Assembly (NCBI GenBank): GCA_009930305.1
Contig: RZYM01000012.1
Coordinates: 1 to 57,581, forward strand
DNA length: 57,581 nt
Reading direction: 5' to 3'
From: Bacteroidia bacterium
GTDB taxonomy: Bacteria > Bacteroidota > Bacteroidia > Bacteroidales > Paludibacteraceae
Below, piece after piece: positions 28,577 through 37,227 of the stretch; within the stretch, counting starts at the first letter, position 1, and each line of letters opens with the position of its first letter. Below the pieces are notes generated by a model. That model made no database searches and was not told where the DNA came from. It was given only the letters and a program-made list of their open reading frames with translations. Made by a program: the position numbers and the translations under genes.

Positions 28577-28634
28577 AATTTCAAAAAAGCCACAATTGCC
28601 AGACAATCAAAAACTTGAAAATGTTTTATTGGCT

Positions 28635-29057
28635 TTACCAACGATTTCTCCTATTACTTTCACTTAGGTTTCTGAAGGCTGCTCTTTCTCTTTGCAGATA
28701 TTCTTCGTATTTTACAGTATCATAAGTACCATTATTCTCGCAATGGGTACATTTAAATGAGCCACTATCATAGCATTTTACTTGAATCAACTTCTCCTCA
28801 TAATCCCAACAATGAGAACAATACAATATTTGAGATGGAGCATCTTTCAGCGTGATATAAGGTTCAGTATGCCTTTCGATACGATTCTCAATATCTTTCA
28901 TTTTTTTCAATTCCGTGTTTTCTGCTGAAAGGGAAACTATCTCATTCTGCATATCCAATGCCTCTGCCCCTAACTCTATAAGCTGCCCATATAGTTCTGT
29001 ATTACCCGTTTTTTGGATTTGCTTTGCTACGTCTTTTATTCTTTCATATAGTCCCAT
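28635..29057 (-). CDS. Small zinc-ribbon protein of the integrative element
   Basis: The 140-residue protein has an N-terminal helical half that is probably coiled coil (MQNEIVSLSAENTELKKM) and a C-terminal zinc ribbon. The ribbon consists of YCSHCWDYEEK and FKCTHCENNGTY, two CxxC pairs about 20 residues apart. Similar small proteins are common next to phage and plasmid genes in Bacteroidetes. No function is established. It is the last of three short minus-strand genes with similar spacing. Confidence 0.65.
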   Translation of the reverse strand: MGLYERIKDVAKQIQKTGNTELYGQLIELGAEALDMQNEIVSLSAENTELKKMKDIENRIERHTEPYITLKDAPSQILYCSHCWDYEEKLIQVKCYDSGSFKCTHCENNGTYDTVKYEEYLQRERAAFRNLSESNRRNRW

Positions 29058-29075
29058 AAAATTTAGTTTTTATAA

Positions 29076-29531
29076 TTACGTCAATTTGAAATGCTGAATA
29101 TGTTCATTCTGATTACTATAATCATCTTCCCAAGCCAATTTCACCTTTAATACATCAGAACCTCCGATATATAAGTGCATAATAATGTCAAAATGATCTC
29201 CTATATTCAAGAATTCATAGGGAGAAGGATATTTCATGATCGTAACTTTTTCGTCTGAATTATCCAAGAAATTAATGTAAATATTTTTGGCTGGGGATTT
29301 TCCCATATTATAAATCCTCATATCCCTCCGCCCTTTATCTCCTTTTATTATATTTCCCCGAACTTGAGCTTTCTTGTTATTGGATTCTTCATCCTCTATC
29401 TTTCTGATTTGGTAAGCATTCAATTTTTCTTCTTGCTTTTTCAACCTTTTATCATGCTTAAAGTACATTATGATTGTCAAAGCTATTGCTATCAGTGACA
29501 ATACGGAACTAATAATATTTCCAGCATCCAT
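29076..29531 (-). CDS. Hypothetical membrane-anchored protein
   Basis: The 151-residue protein was not recognised. One membrane helix is at about residues 7-24 (SVLSLIAIALTIIMYF), followed by a charged coiled segment (KHDKRLKKQEEKLNAY). A beta-rich cytoplasmic domain comes next (RIYNMGKSPAKNIYINFLD ... VLKVKLAWEDD). The layout resembles small anchored proteins often found beside defence or mobile genes. It lies between two zinc-ribbon genes and two bases from the upstream one. Confidence 0.6.
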   Translation of the reverse strand: MDAGNIISSVLSLIAIALTIIMYFKHDKRLKKQEEKLNAYQIRKIEDEESNNKKAQVRGNIIKGDKGRRDMRIYNMGKSPAKNIYINFLDNSDEKVTIMKYPSPYEFLNIGDHFDIIMHLYIGGSDVLKVKLAWEDDYSNQNEHIQHFKLT

Positions 29532-29533
29532 AT

Positions 29534-29806
29534 TTATTTGAATTTTATATTCTTATTGCCTTTGAAGGCGTTTTTGAACATATCTGATATTTCTTTTTGC
29601 AAATCATCTCGAACTTCATTTTTCATTACTTTGACACTTTCGTTGATATTTTCCTGATTGAATTCAACCAGTTCATTATATCCGCCAAGATATTCCCGAC
29701 TGCACAAATTGCATTTGACATAAGACTTATCTTCGTTGAAATTAAAATCTTCTCCGCCGCAAGTTGCACATCTTAATTGCACATTCTTCTGATAGTTATC
29801 TTTCAT
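29534..29806 (-). CDS. Small zinc-ribbon protein
   Basis: The 90-residue protein opens with a zinc ribbon, RCATCGGEDFNFN and VKCNLCSREYLGGY (two CxxC pairs). A predominantly helical, charged second half follows (VMKNEVRDDLQKEISDMFKN). It may bind nucleic acid or serve as an assembly factor. It is the first gene of the three-gene minus-strand set, and its start faces the 500-base non-coding stretch beside the replication gene. Confidence 0.6.
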   Translation of the reverse strand: MKDNYQKNVQLRCATCGGEDFNFNEDKSYVKCNLCSREYLGGYNELVEFNQENINESVKVMKNEVRDDLQKEISDMFKNAFKGNKNIKFK

Positions 29807-30307
29807 ACTTCTTCGATTGTTATTTAATGACGAATTTACATAATTATTTTCGTTTTACAGCACTTTTATATCGAAAGCGAAGCCGAATAAGCCCACGAGG
29901 ATAAAAAGCGGAATTTCGGCACGAAAACGATTTGGGCGAAAATTTGCGTCAAAATATACTTCGTAAACCTCTCTTTTAAGGGGTCGTTACACTCCCCCTT
30001 AGTTATTATTGCGCTTTCCATTATATAGTATGACTGGTGACAATCCAATGCTTCCATACATTCGTTTGCGCTTATGCACCATCCAATATTATATTTGTAT
30101 TTCGCTGTTATTCTTTGCGTTTCTACTGCACTTTCATTATATAATGCCCAATGCGCAATAGCACCCAATTATTTACTGATTGTTCTGTTCATTCTCTATT
30201 ACGCTTCCTTATTACATAAATACAAAGGAAGGGTTGTTATTCGCAGTTGTAACAATTTTACAATATATTAGAGTATTAGTATTGCATTATATAGGGTATA
30301 ATTACTT
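29807..30307. other. Non-coding candidate replication origin of the integrative element
   Basis: No convincing gene is present. CATTATATA occurs three times in the same orientation (30019-30027, 30135-30143, 30285-30293). A perfect 7-bp stem, TAAGGGG (29977-29983) with CCCCTTA (29995-30001), has an 11-base loop. The stretch lies immediately downstream of a rolling-circle-type initiator gene, as double-strand origins often do. Function is inferred from position. Confidence 0.4.
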
Positions 30308-31321
30308 TTAGTTAATACTGTCCGATGAATGAAATAGATTTTTCGTCAAAAGATTTATATCCAAATCTTCTTCTTTTCCTTTTATTCTCTTCAAGTTCTT
30401 TAAAATATCCAATTTGAACTTATTGGTATTATATCTAATGGGATTGCTGAAGCAATGAATGACTTCCAATGCTTCGTTTATTATACGACTGCTAATATTT
30501 CCTTTGCCTCTTTTTAAGCAGTTGCGTTCAAATGAAGTAAAGCCATCAATTTCAAGAACTCTCGCAAGAACATATTGTTTTGGGGTCATCTCTTTACTCA
30601 TTACCAGTTTATTTAGCAGAACAACCCGACTCATTTCCTTTGCCCAAAAACTGTATAGTTCTAAGTAATTATCCAAAATATGACCAATATTTTTGATATG
30701 CGACAAATCTTTATTGATAAAAGATTGCTTGTCAAACATATTGAACTCAATCCGAAAGAAGTTATAATTTCTGTCGGATAGAGCTTTGAAGGCTTTTCGT
30801 TTCCCTTTCTTATCATATTTCTTGTTATGCTCCAAAAGCTCCTCGCATTTATCATACATTTTGAGGTCTAAGTCCGTTCCATTGAATCCAACTGTTTCAA
30901 AACCGAACTGATACCGTTTGAAGGTAGAATAACGGACTATCATTGGAACAATATCCTCTACTGGTATTCTTGTTCGGATATTTAAGCCAATTTCACATTG
31001 GGTAAAAGTCGCTTTGCGAAATTCGTCTATTGTTATACCTAATTTTTTTGATATTTTCTCAAATGCTCTATTGACCGATTTCTCCGTTAAATCCAAAAGA
31101 GAAAAACCGCCCAAGTGCCATTTCCGAATACTATTTTCAATTTTTAGCACTTGCTTTTCGGGATTGTATTTCAGCAAAAGATATATTTCTTTGTCTTCTC
31201 CTTCGTGATTATACAGCCTGTAAATCTCACTACCAAAAGATTTTCCGTGCGATTCAAGATTTGGATTCTTCGATAAATCACTATTGAATCTGCGAAGTGT
31301 GATTTTTATATTGTCAATCAT
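30308..31321 (-). CDS. Rolling-circle-type replication initiator (filamentous phage/plasmid family)
   Basis: The 337-residue product resembles the replication proteins of filamentous phages and small plasmids (gene II/X-like). Clues are MIDNIKITLRRF at the start, FTQCEIGLNIRT, GFNGTDLDLKMYDKCEEL with the Tyr-Asp-Lys-x-x-Glu pattern of the nicking site, and FFRIEFNMFDKQSFIN (R-x-E-F). The start at 31321 follows the stop of the HTH gene by four bases and begins the conserved part; a longer frame would overlap that gene by 32 bases. It would nick one strand of the excised circle so that it can replicate. Confidence 0.72.
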   Translation of the reverse strand: MIDNIKITLRRFNSDLSKNPNLESHGKSFGSEIYRLYNHEGEDKEIYLLLKYNPEKQVLKIENSIRKWHLGGFSLLDLTEKSVNRAFEKISKKLGITIDEFRKATFTQCEIGLNIRTRIPVEDIVPMIVRYSTFKRYQFGFETVGFNGTDLDLKMYDKCEELLEHNKKYDKKGKRKAFKALSDRNYNFFRIEFNMFDKQSFINKDLSHIKNIGHILDNYLELYSFWAKEMSRVVLLNKLVMSKEMTPKQYVLARVLEIDGFTSFERNCLKRGKGNISSRIINEALEVIHCFSNPIRYNTNKFKLDILKNLKRIKGKEEDLDINLLTKNLFHSSDSIN

Positions 31322-31325
31322 AGCG

Positions 31326-31664
31326 TTATTTTTTATGAATTGCCATATATTCCTCAATGTCCTTTTTATTGAACATGATACTTTTTTTGCCGGGAATTTT
31401 GATAAACGGAAAATTATCCTCTTTTCTCATTCGGTATAATGTAGATGCTGAAATTTCTAACATGCTACATACGTCTTTTGCAGAAAGTAAGTCGGAAGTA
31501 ACTTTTTCTTTTTTCTTCTCCCTTTTTACTTCTTTGAGTAGCTCCTCCGAAATTTGATTCTGAATATCAAATAATTTCTCTTGCATCACGAGCATACCTT
31601 TCATATAAGCCTTTTGCCTTCTGAGTAATTTATGAATATCATTGACTTCTTTCATATTAAACAA
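31326..31664 (-). CDS. Helix-turn-helix excisionase-like protein
   Basis: The 112-residue protein has a charged helical N-terminal half (about residues 1-55). A MerR/Xis-type winged helix of the helix_turn_helix_17 kind follows: LLSAKDVCSMLEISASTLYR, then FPFIKIPGKKSIMFNKKDI. Such proteins bind attachment sites to direct excision, or regulate the replication gene. It lies immediately upstream of the initiator, four bases from its start, and forms an operon with it. Confidence 0.85.
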   Translation of the reverse strand: MFNMKEVNDIHKLLRRQKAYMKGMLVMQEKLFDIQNQISEELLKEVKREKKKEKVTSDLLSAKDVCSMLEISASTLYRMRKEDNFPFIKIPGKKSIMFNKKDIEEYMAIHKK

Positions 31665-31767
31665 TTCACTTTTATTTTATCGGTCAAATATAATCATATT
31701 TTCAGATAGAAACAAAAAAAGACCACTAAAAAGCAGCCTCTTCTTTGAAATATAGACATTTGGCTAT

Positions 31768-32766
31768 TTATTGCGTTTTGATACGGTATGAGATAGTTCC
31801 AGATTGATTTTTATTCAGATTTGATTTGCTGAATTCCGATTTCAATGCTGAATCTAAGCACGATTGTTTTGCTGATTTATTTAAGGCAGTCGTTTTATTA
31901 TTTATTTTTGCATTTACAACTTTACCCTCTGGAGTTATTTCTACATCTACAATAATAACACCGCCCTCAATCTCTTGATTGATTCTTGGTTGAGGAAATT
32001 TTATTGCTGAACGCCCTGCTATATTGAAAGAAGAGTTACTTACTCCAGTTCCCAATCCTGTAACTTGCTTATTTTTCTGCTTTACCCAAGCATTATTTGT
32101 TTCACTCCAATATATACCATTTTTCTTCAATATTCTATCAAAAGCCATTTGAACATCTTCATCATCAATCGAAGTATGATTCCAATCGGTTTCATCATCC
32201 CAACCTGTATCGGAGTTAAAATAATCATTCAAATCGACAACTTCTTCATCAGTAGAAGTCTTTGATATATCTTTTGAAAGGCTACTTTCTTTTGAGCTTC
32301 TTTGCTTTGACAATTTTTCTGCCTCTACTCTCCTTCTATTTTCCGCTTCATTATTATCTTGCTCGGATTTGGCTCCTTTTTCTTGCTCTTTTTCCCAAAT
32401 CAGTTCCGCCTTATCCGTTTCTTGAATTGTAAAACCTGCATCTTTTAGAGCAAAGTAGGACATCTCTACACCATAGTTATAATATAGCGTGATAATAAAA
32501 TTCTCGGCACAATCCAAATGCTTGTCTAATTTTTCAAGCAATTTGTTAGCAAGGTCTGTCCGATTCTGAATAATTTCCGCATTAGCCGTAGCAAATAGAG
32601 ATAAGGCTCTCTGATTGTACTGACAATAGTAGGCAATCTTCTTTGCCATTACGGGAGTAATATTTTGGCTTGGTTTCTTGTTTTGAGAATAAATATTCTG
32701 AAAAGAAAAGAGAGAAAGAAGCAATATTGTCATGATTGCCATTCTTTTTGGGATTATAAGTCTCAT
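31768..32766 (-). CDS. Exported protein with TonB C-terminal-like domain
   Basis: The 332-residue protein has a signal peptide (about 1-27, ending NIYSQN), a helical region (35-120) and a strongly charged segment (about 128-175). An acidic stretch rich in Asp follows (DLNDYFNSDTGWDDETDW). The C-terminal domain has IEGGVIIVDVEITPEGKVVN, close to the TonB C-terminal fold. The proline-rich spacer and membrane anchor of true TonB are absent, so it is probably a periplasmic or envelope protein of the element rather than an energy transducer. It is preceded by a long structured leader. Confidence 0.7.
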   Translation of the reverse strand: MRLIIPKRMAIMTILLLSLFSFQNIYSQNKKPSQNITPVMAKKIAYYCQYNQRALSLFATANAEIIQNRTDLANKLLEKLDKHLDCAENFIITLYYNYGVEMSYFALKDAGFTIQETDKAELIWEKEQEKGAKSEQDNNEAENRRRVEAEKLSKQRSSKESSLSKDISKTSTDEEVVDLNDYFNSDTGWDDETDWNHTSIDDEDVQMAFDRILKKNGIYWSETNNAWVKQKNKQVTGLGTGVSNSSFNIAGRSAIKFPQPRINQEIEGGVIIVDVEITPEGKVVNAKINNKTTALNKSAKQSCLDSALKSEFSKSNLNKNQSGTISYRIKTQ

Positions 32767-32811
32767 TTTAATTAGAGAAATTATTTCCTATCAGGCAACC
32801 AATGAGAGGGA

Positions 32812-32995
32812 TAATAAAAAAAGAAGTGGGCTGCCGTCCACGCCTATCAGGTATCGCCAAACACCCACATATACATGCACAAACGACCCACCCTATATAG
32901 GCGAGCTATCTGTACCTTGTATATGCTTACAAAATTTGGCGATTTCGATAGGCAAGGCACCTCTTATTTTCTTAAAAAAGTCAGCTCCGAAGAAC
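32812..32995 (-). ncRNA. Structured leader RNA with competing hairpins and terminator
   Basis: On the minus strand, 32953-32935 and 32861-32842 are complementary over about 19 bases with one small internal mismatch (GCCTATC and ATCGCCAAA on the plus strand). Inside, CATATACA (32869-32876) pairs with TGTATATG (32918-32925). GTGGG (32868-32864) can instead pair with CCCAC (32830-32826), directly before a T-rich run, forming a terminator-like stem that excludes the first helix. The stretch lies between the promoter at 33001 and the TonB-domain gene. It could be an attenuator, a riboswitch-like leader or a free small RNA. Confidence 0.55.
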
Positions 32996-33000
32996 TACTG

Positions 33001-33031
33001 CAAAAGTAGCAATTTATTCTTTTGCTACCAA
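33001..33031 (-). promoter_or_regulatory. Promoter on the minus strand for the structured leader
   Basis: On the minus strand TACTTTTG (33008-33001) is a perfect -7 element, and TTGG (33031-33028) lies 19 bases upstream. Confidence 0.55.
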
Positions 33032-33084
33032 TATTTAAGAAGTTAAATCAATGATAACTACTTTTATAGAGTGGGTCTTATGAA

Positions 33085-34260
33085 TTATCCAAAGGTTTTT
33101 ATCTCCTTTGCCGATTCGACAGCAATAGACAAATCGTATTTTAAGTACCTCATTGTCATATCGATGCTTTTATGTCCCAAATATTTTGATATTGTAAATA
33201 TATCTACCTTATCCTGAACCAAATGGGTCGCAAAAGTATGGCGTGATGAATGGTAGGTTATGTGCTTGTCAATACCAGCCATCTCGGTCAATTTTGATAA
33301 TGTTTTATTGACAGTTGGTTCTTTGAATCCATAGAATACATTTTTTGAGCTTCCTATTAGCGATTTCCCTTCTGATAATTCAAGAATAACGGCACGAGCC
33401 ATCGTAAAGAGCGGAGTAATAACTTCGGACTTCGTTTTAATTTGCTTTTTCTTAATCAGCTTATTCTCAAAATCTATATGCTTCCACTTTAAATCAATCA
33501 CATCAGAGAACCGAAGTCCGCAATAGCAAGCAAACAGATACATTTGAAGGACTTGATACATTGTAGATGAATGGGATAATCTGGGACGAAGTTTCCGCAT
33601 TGCTTCAAATTCTGCATGGTCAAGATATACCTCCTTTGTATTTGCTTGAGGTATTGGGAACCATTTATATGGATTCTTGACAGGAATATCGTGTTTTAAC
33701 ATATCAATAATAACAGTTCTTAGGTTTTTATGCTTTGGATTTCTTCCTCCTCCCGCATTTCCATTCACTTCCCGCATATGGTCATCGAACTCTTCGATAA
33801 AAGACAAAGAAATATCTGAAATCAGAAAATCTTCCCGAAATTCTTTCAAGACGTTATGAGTTGTCATGTACACTCTGATAGTTTCGGGGTTTAATCCTTC
33901 TTTCCGTTTTCGTTCTACAAAATCAAGGTAGTAAGAATAGAAGGATTGATTTTCGGGTTTTACTTTCCGTTTACCTGAATAGAACTCCTTAACCAAATCT
34001 ATGGTCAATTCCTGCCCGTCTGCCAACGCTCGGTTTATATGAAGGTCTAATTCTTGTCTCTTCTTATTCAACTGTATTAACAATGCCTTATCTTTTGGCT
34101 CCTGCTTTTTGAAGTCCCAACGCTCTTTCTCTGTTTCGAGATTGGTTGAGAGTTTCATCTCTTTGTCTCTGACACGAACTCTTAGATGAATTGGATATTT
34201 TCCGTTTCTCTTGACAGGCTTGTCCGTTCTGATGCTATTTGCGATATTGTATTCCGCCAT
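33085..34260 (-). CDS. int: Tyrosine-type site-specific integrase
   Basis: The 391-residue recombinase has the Bacteroidetes layout. An Arm-binding domain (RVRVRDKEMKLSTNLETEKE) is followed by a SAM-like core-binding domain (about 105-205) and a C-terminal catalytic domain. Arg is in CYCGLRFSDVIDLKW, the HxxR box in TYHSSRHTFATHLV, the third His/Lys in LGHKSIDMT, and the nucleophile Tyr in RYLKYD. It would integrate and excise the element bounded by the GGGGCGG repeats. It faces away from the cargo pair, with 148 bases between divergent starts. Confidence 0.94.
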   Translation of the reverse strand: MAEYNIANSIRTDKPVKRNGKYPIHLRVRVRDKEMKLSTNLETEKERWDFKKQEPKDKALLIQLNKKRQELDLHINRALADGQELTIDLVKEFYSGKRKVKPENQSFYSYYLDFVERKRKEGLNPETIRVYMTTHNVLKEFREDFLISDISLSFIEEFDDHMREVNGNAGGGRNPKHKNLRTVIIDMLKHDIPVKNPYKWFPIPQANTKEVYLDHAEFEAMRKLRPRLSHSSTMYQVLQMYLFACYCGLRFSDVIDLKWKHIDFENKLIKKKQIKTKSEVITPLFTMARAVILELSEGKSLIGSSKNVFYGFKEPTVNKTLSKLTEMAGIDKHITYHSSRHTFATHLVQDKVDIFTISKYLGHKSIDMTMRYLKYDLSIAVESAKEIKTFG

Positions 34261-34372
34261 AATACCGATTTTATTTACAATTTCATGTACTAAAGTAGTG
34301 GCTTTGTCAATAAGGGCAAAATATTTACCAAAGAATTTTTATACTATTACGCTAACCATCAGAACTTTTCAT

Positions 34373-34380
34373 TATTTTTG
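34373..34380 (+). promoter_or_regulatory. -7 promoter element of the cargo pair
   Basis: TATTTTTG matches TAnnTTTG and lies 28 bases before the 595-residue gene. No clear -33 TTTG is visible. Confidence 0.45.
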
Positions 34381-34408
34381 GAGAATTTAATAAATAAAGA
34401 TAACGGTT

Positions 34409-36196
34409 ATGAATGAAGAACAGAAGGCAGATAATATTTTGATAAATGAAAATGCTTATTTTTATCAAAACATTGATAGAGTTCGTATCTCAAGAACTAT
34501 GATAGAACAAGTTTTTAGAGATGCTTCTTCTGCAAAAACAGGAAATTATTTGTTGAAAATAGTAAGGAGGAGCATTCTGATAAATGAAAACTCCGTTGTC
34601 TATTCTTTATGCATATTCAAATACGAATCTAAACCGACTTTTATTGATGAGGAAGTTGAGAATTGGATTGAATCCAAATTGGCATATTTGCTTATTATAG
34701 AGATTGATGATTATATTGTAATTAGCAGGAAAAATATTTCTAAAATTCAAGATTTCATAAAACAATTTTATCCTTTAGATTATACTATTCTTAGTACATT
34801 ATTTGTTAACGAAAATACTTCATTTGAGAAGTTCAGTTTAAAAAATCTCAACGTTTCGGATAAGGCTTTAAGAGAGAAAACTTTAGAGGCGTTAGATTTG
34901 AGAGAAAATTTCTCTTCTTTAGGAGCTAATAATTATATGCTGAATTCTTTAAGAGTTAAGAACGAAGAAGAGAAAACTTCTCTTATGCTGAATTCATCTC
35001 GCATAAATAAATTTGGAAAAAAATCGGGTATTGAACAATTTTGCAATTGGTCTTATTCTCTTGTCAATCGAATTAAGGAGCATATAGAACAAGAAACATT
35101 CCTTTCAATTTTTGCTGAACCTCAAGACTATGAGAGTATGAGAAATACATTAACGCCAATTTCGATATTATTTATATTCAGCAAACTTTATGATGATTTT
35201 GAAAATGGACGCATTGCAACATTTTTCATTCGGAATAGCAAATTAGGCAAAGAAAGAAGGTTTAACCTGATTCAATATTTAGATTCTTTTGAAAGATTAT
35301 TAAAAGTTGAAAAAGAAGAAGATTTATTCAAGATTAGAAATACAGCCACTGATGATTTGGAATTGAAGTTGAACAACAAATCAATTACACTACAATCTCC
35401 AAAGTTGAAAAATATTATGTTACAAAAAGATGATGGATACGATATTTCTTTAATTGATTACATAAACAAATATTGCAGTTTTATCTTGAATTTTGAAAAC
35501 ATAGAATTGGTTTATTCTAATCGAAAGTTGTTTAAGGACAGTAAACTTCTTGGAAATATTGACCATTTTATGAAAGTTTTTATTCCCTTTGAGGAGCTGA
35601 CTAATATAACGAGTGAAAAAGGAAATTTTTCGATTAACCAAACTGAATTTACTGATGATTCTATATTCAACTTTGTAGAGGCTCAGTTTCTTGATAGTTC
35701 GGATTTTTTTATATGCGATGATTTGGGGCGTGAATGGGCTGACCATATTGGAATAACAGAAGATAAAGTAACTTTTTATCTATCAAAATACAAGGATTCC
35801 TCTTTTTCTGCGACTGCATTTCAAGATATTATTGGGCAAGCTCAAAAAAATCTTGGAAATTTAGCACCACAAGATTATCAACTAATGGGTAAACGAGAGC
35901 TTTGGAATGGGATTTATCCAAATTCTAATATAAGTCGGCTAAGAAAAGGAGATAATGTTGATAATTTTATTCATCAATACCAATCAACTATCAAAAATCC
36001 ATACCTCAAAAGAGAATGTTACTTGGTCATTAATTTTATTTCAAAATCAGAATTACAAAACAACTTGAATCAATTAAGAGAAGGTGCTAATTTTGCACAG
36101 AAAAATGAAACTATTCAGATTTTATGGTTTATATCATCTTTGGTTTCAAGTTGCAAAGAGGTTAATGTTGATGCATATATCTGCAGTAAACCTTGA
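34409..36196 (+). CDS. Unrecognised 595-residue protein, partner of a TIR protein
   Basis: I do not recognise this family. The protein is soluble, without signal peptide or membrane helices, AT-rich in coding and mixed alpha/beta. The N-terminal third is beta-containing (NYLLKIVRRSI, VVYSLCIFKYES, LAYLLIIEIDDYIVISR). A region LRENFSSLGANNYMLNSLRV follows, then helical parts (GIEQFCNWSYSLVNRIKEH). The C-terminal half holds DFFICDDLGREWADHIGI, with acidic clusters, and SKYKDSSFSATAFQDIIGQA. It could be a sensor, a nuclease or a scaffold. It is followed after 25 bases by a TIR gene in the same orientation, and both are cargo at the end of an integrative element, the usual position of anti-phage defence genes. 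Confidence 0.7.
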   Translation: MNEEQKADNILINENAYFYQNIDRVRISRTMIEQVFRDASSAKTGNYLLKIVRRSILINENSVVYSLCIFKYESKPTFIDEEVENWIESKLAYLLIIEIDDYIVISRKNISKIQDFIKQFYPLDYTILSTLFVNENTSFEKFSLKNLNVSDKALREKTLEALDLRENFSSLGANNYMLNSLRVKNEEEKTSLMLNSSRINKFGKKSGIEQFCNWSYSLVNRIKEHIEQETFLSIFAEPQDYESMRNTLTPISILFIFSKLYDDFENGRIATFFIRNSKLGKERRFNLIQYLDSFERLLKVEKEEDLFKIRNTATDDLELKLNNKSITLQSPKLKNIMLQKDDGYDISLIDYINKYCSFILNFENIELVYSNRKLFKDSKLLGNIDHFMKVFIPFEELTNITSEKGNFSINQTEFTDDSIFNFVEAQFLDSSDFFICDDLGREWADHIGITEDKVTFYLSKYKDSSFSATAFQDIIGQAQKNLGNLAPQDYQLMGKRELWNGIYPNSNISRLRKGDNVDNFIHQYQSTIKNPYLKRECYLVINFISKSELQNNLNQLREGANFAQKNETIQILWFISSLVSSCKEVNVDAYICSKP

Positions 36197-36221
36197 TTAT
36201 CAAAACAATAATATAATTAAA

Positions 36222-37085
36222 ATGAATTCATCTTATTACCAAACTCAAGTCAACAGATTAGAAAAAGATGTTGCCGATTTACAGAAAAAAATTGCTGATG
36301 AAAACAAAAAGGAAATAGATAAAAGTAAGCAAATTGATTCCGTAAATAGAAGTATAAATAAAAATACGCCTATTTCTACTCTTAATTCCAAACAAAGGCA
36401 GATAGACGGTTATCAGAAAGATATTCTCAATTTTAGAACTAAAATAGCAGGTTATCAAAAGAATATTGCAGCAAAATCGGTTGAGTTAGGGAGAAAAAAG
36501 CAAGAATTACTCAAAGCACAGCAGAATGAACAAAAGAAACTTCAAGATGAGCAATTGAAATTTCAAAAGAAGCTACAAAATGAAATCGAAACACAAAAAG
36601 CTCAATTGGAAACACTAATTACACAGAATTATTCTGCTCAAAATAGCAAATCTACAACAGAAGAGGATTCTATTGAATTGAATAAACAATATGATTTCTT
36701 TATTTCTCATGCTTCCGAAGATAAAGATGATATTGTTAGAGACTTAGCCGAAGCATTAAGAAATAGTGGTTTTGAAGTTTGGTATGATGAATTTGAACTA
36801 AAAATTGGAGATAGCCTCCGAAAGAAAATTGACTATGGCTTGTCAAACGCTAATTATGGTATCGTTATAGTCTCCCCTTCGTTTGTCAAGAAGAATTGGA
36901 CTGAATACGAGCTAAATGGTATGGTAGCAAGAGAAATGAATGGTCATAAAGTAATATTACCGATTTGGCATAAAATAACAAAAGATGAAGTTTTAAAATT
37001 CAGTCCATCATTAGCAGATAAACTTGCATTGAATACATCTCTTCATACAATTGATGACATTGTTGAGAATCTTAGGAATTTATAA
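36222..37085 (+). CDS. Coiled-coil/TIR-domain protein (probable NAD-processing effector)
   Basis: The product has 287 residues. Residues 1-140 form a long coiled coil (YQTQVNRLEKDVADLQKKIA, later KAQQNEQKKLQDEQLKFQKK). Residues about 155-287 are a TIR domain: YDFFISHASEDKDDIV, GFEVWYDEFELKIGDSLRKK with the BB-loop region, YGIVIVSPSFVKKNW, and the Glu in NWTEYELNGMVARE that in TIR NADases is catalytic. The start at 36222 is chosen because it gives the coiled coil an orderly beginning, and earlier codons overlap the 595-residue gene. The family includes enzymes that deplete NAD or make cyclic ADP-ribose signals during infection. The C-terminal half matches bacterial TIR effectors of Thoeris-like and related systems. 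Confidence 0.85.
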   Translation: MNSSYYQTQVNRLEKDVADLQKKIADENKKEIDKSKQIDSVNRSINKNTPISTLNSKQRQIDGYQKDILNFRTKIAGYQKNIAAKSVELGRKKQELLKAQQNEQKKLQDEQLKFQKKLQNEIETQKAQLETLITQNYSAQNSKSTTEEDSIELNKQYDFFISHASEDKDDIVRDLAEALRNSGFEVWYDEFELKIGDSLRKKIDYGLSNANYGIVIVSPSFVKKNWTEYELNGMVAREMNGHKVILPIWHKITKDEVLKFSPSLADKLALNTSLHTIDDIVENLRNL

Positions 37086-37095
37086 TGGTTTTTAC

Positions 37096-37115
37096 AGGGG
37101 CGGATATAGGGGCGG
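37096..37115 (+). repeat. GGGGCGG end repeat, right copy
   Basis: AGGGGCGGATATAGGGGCGG differs from the left copy at two central positions. It begins 10 bases after the TIR gene. Confidence 0.7.
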
Positions 37116-37227
37116 CAAAACTGCAATAATATGACATTCTTTGAATTATGAATTTAATTGCTTTTTTAAAAATCAATTCATACTGAAAATATTATCATTC
37201 AAACAAAGTCATTTGCAGTCAAAGTGA

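Noticed and set aside
28435-28725. 96-residue plus-strand frame across the left element border
   Set aside because: It runs through repeats, a terminator hairpin and the 3' end of the minus-strand zinc-ribbon gene, and has no recognisable domain.
29866-30168. 100-residue minus-strand frame beside the initiator
   Set aside because: Composition and lack of motifs suggest non-coding sequence; it would run through a perfect hairpin and repeats.
36084-36221. Longer start for the TIR protein
   Set aside because: It would overlap the 595-residue gene in another frame; the ATG at 36222 fits the spacing and the coiled coil.
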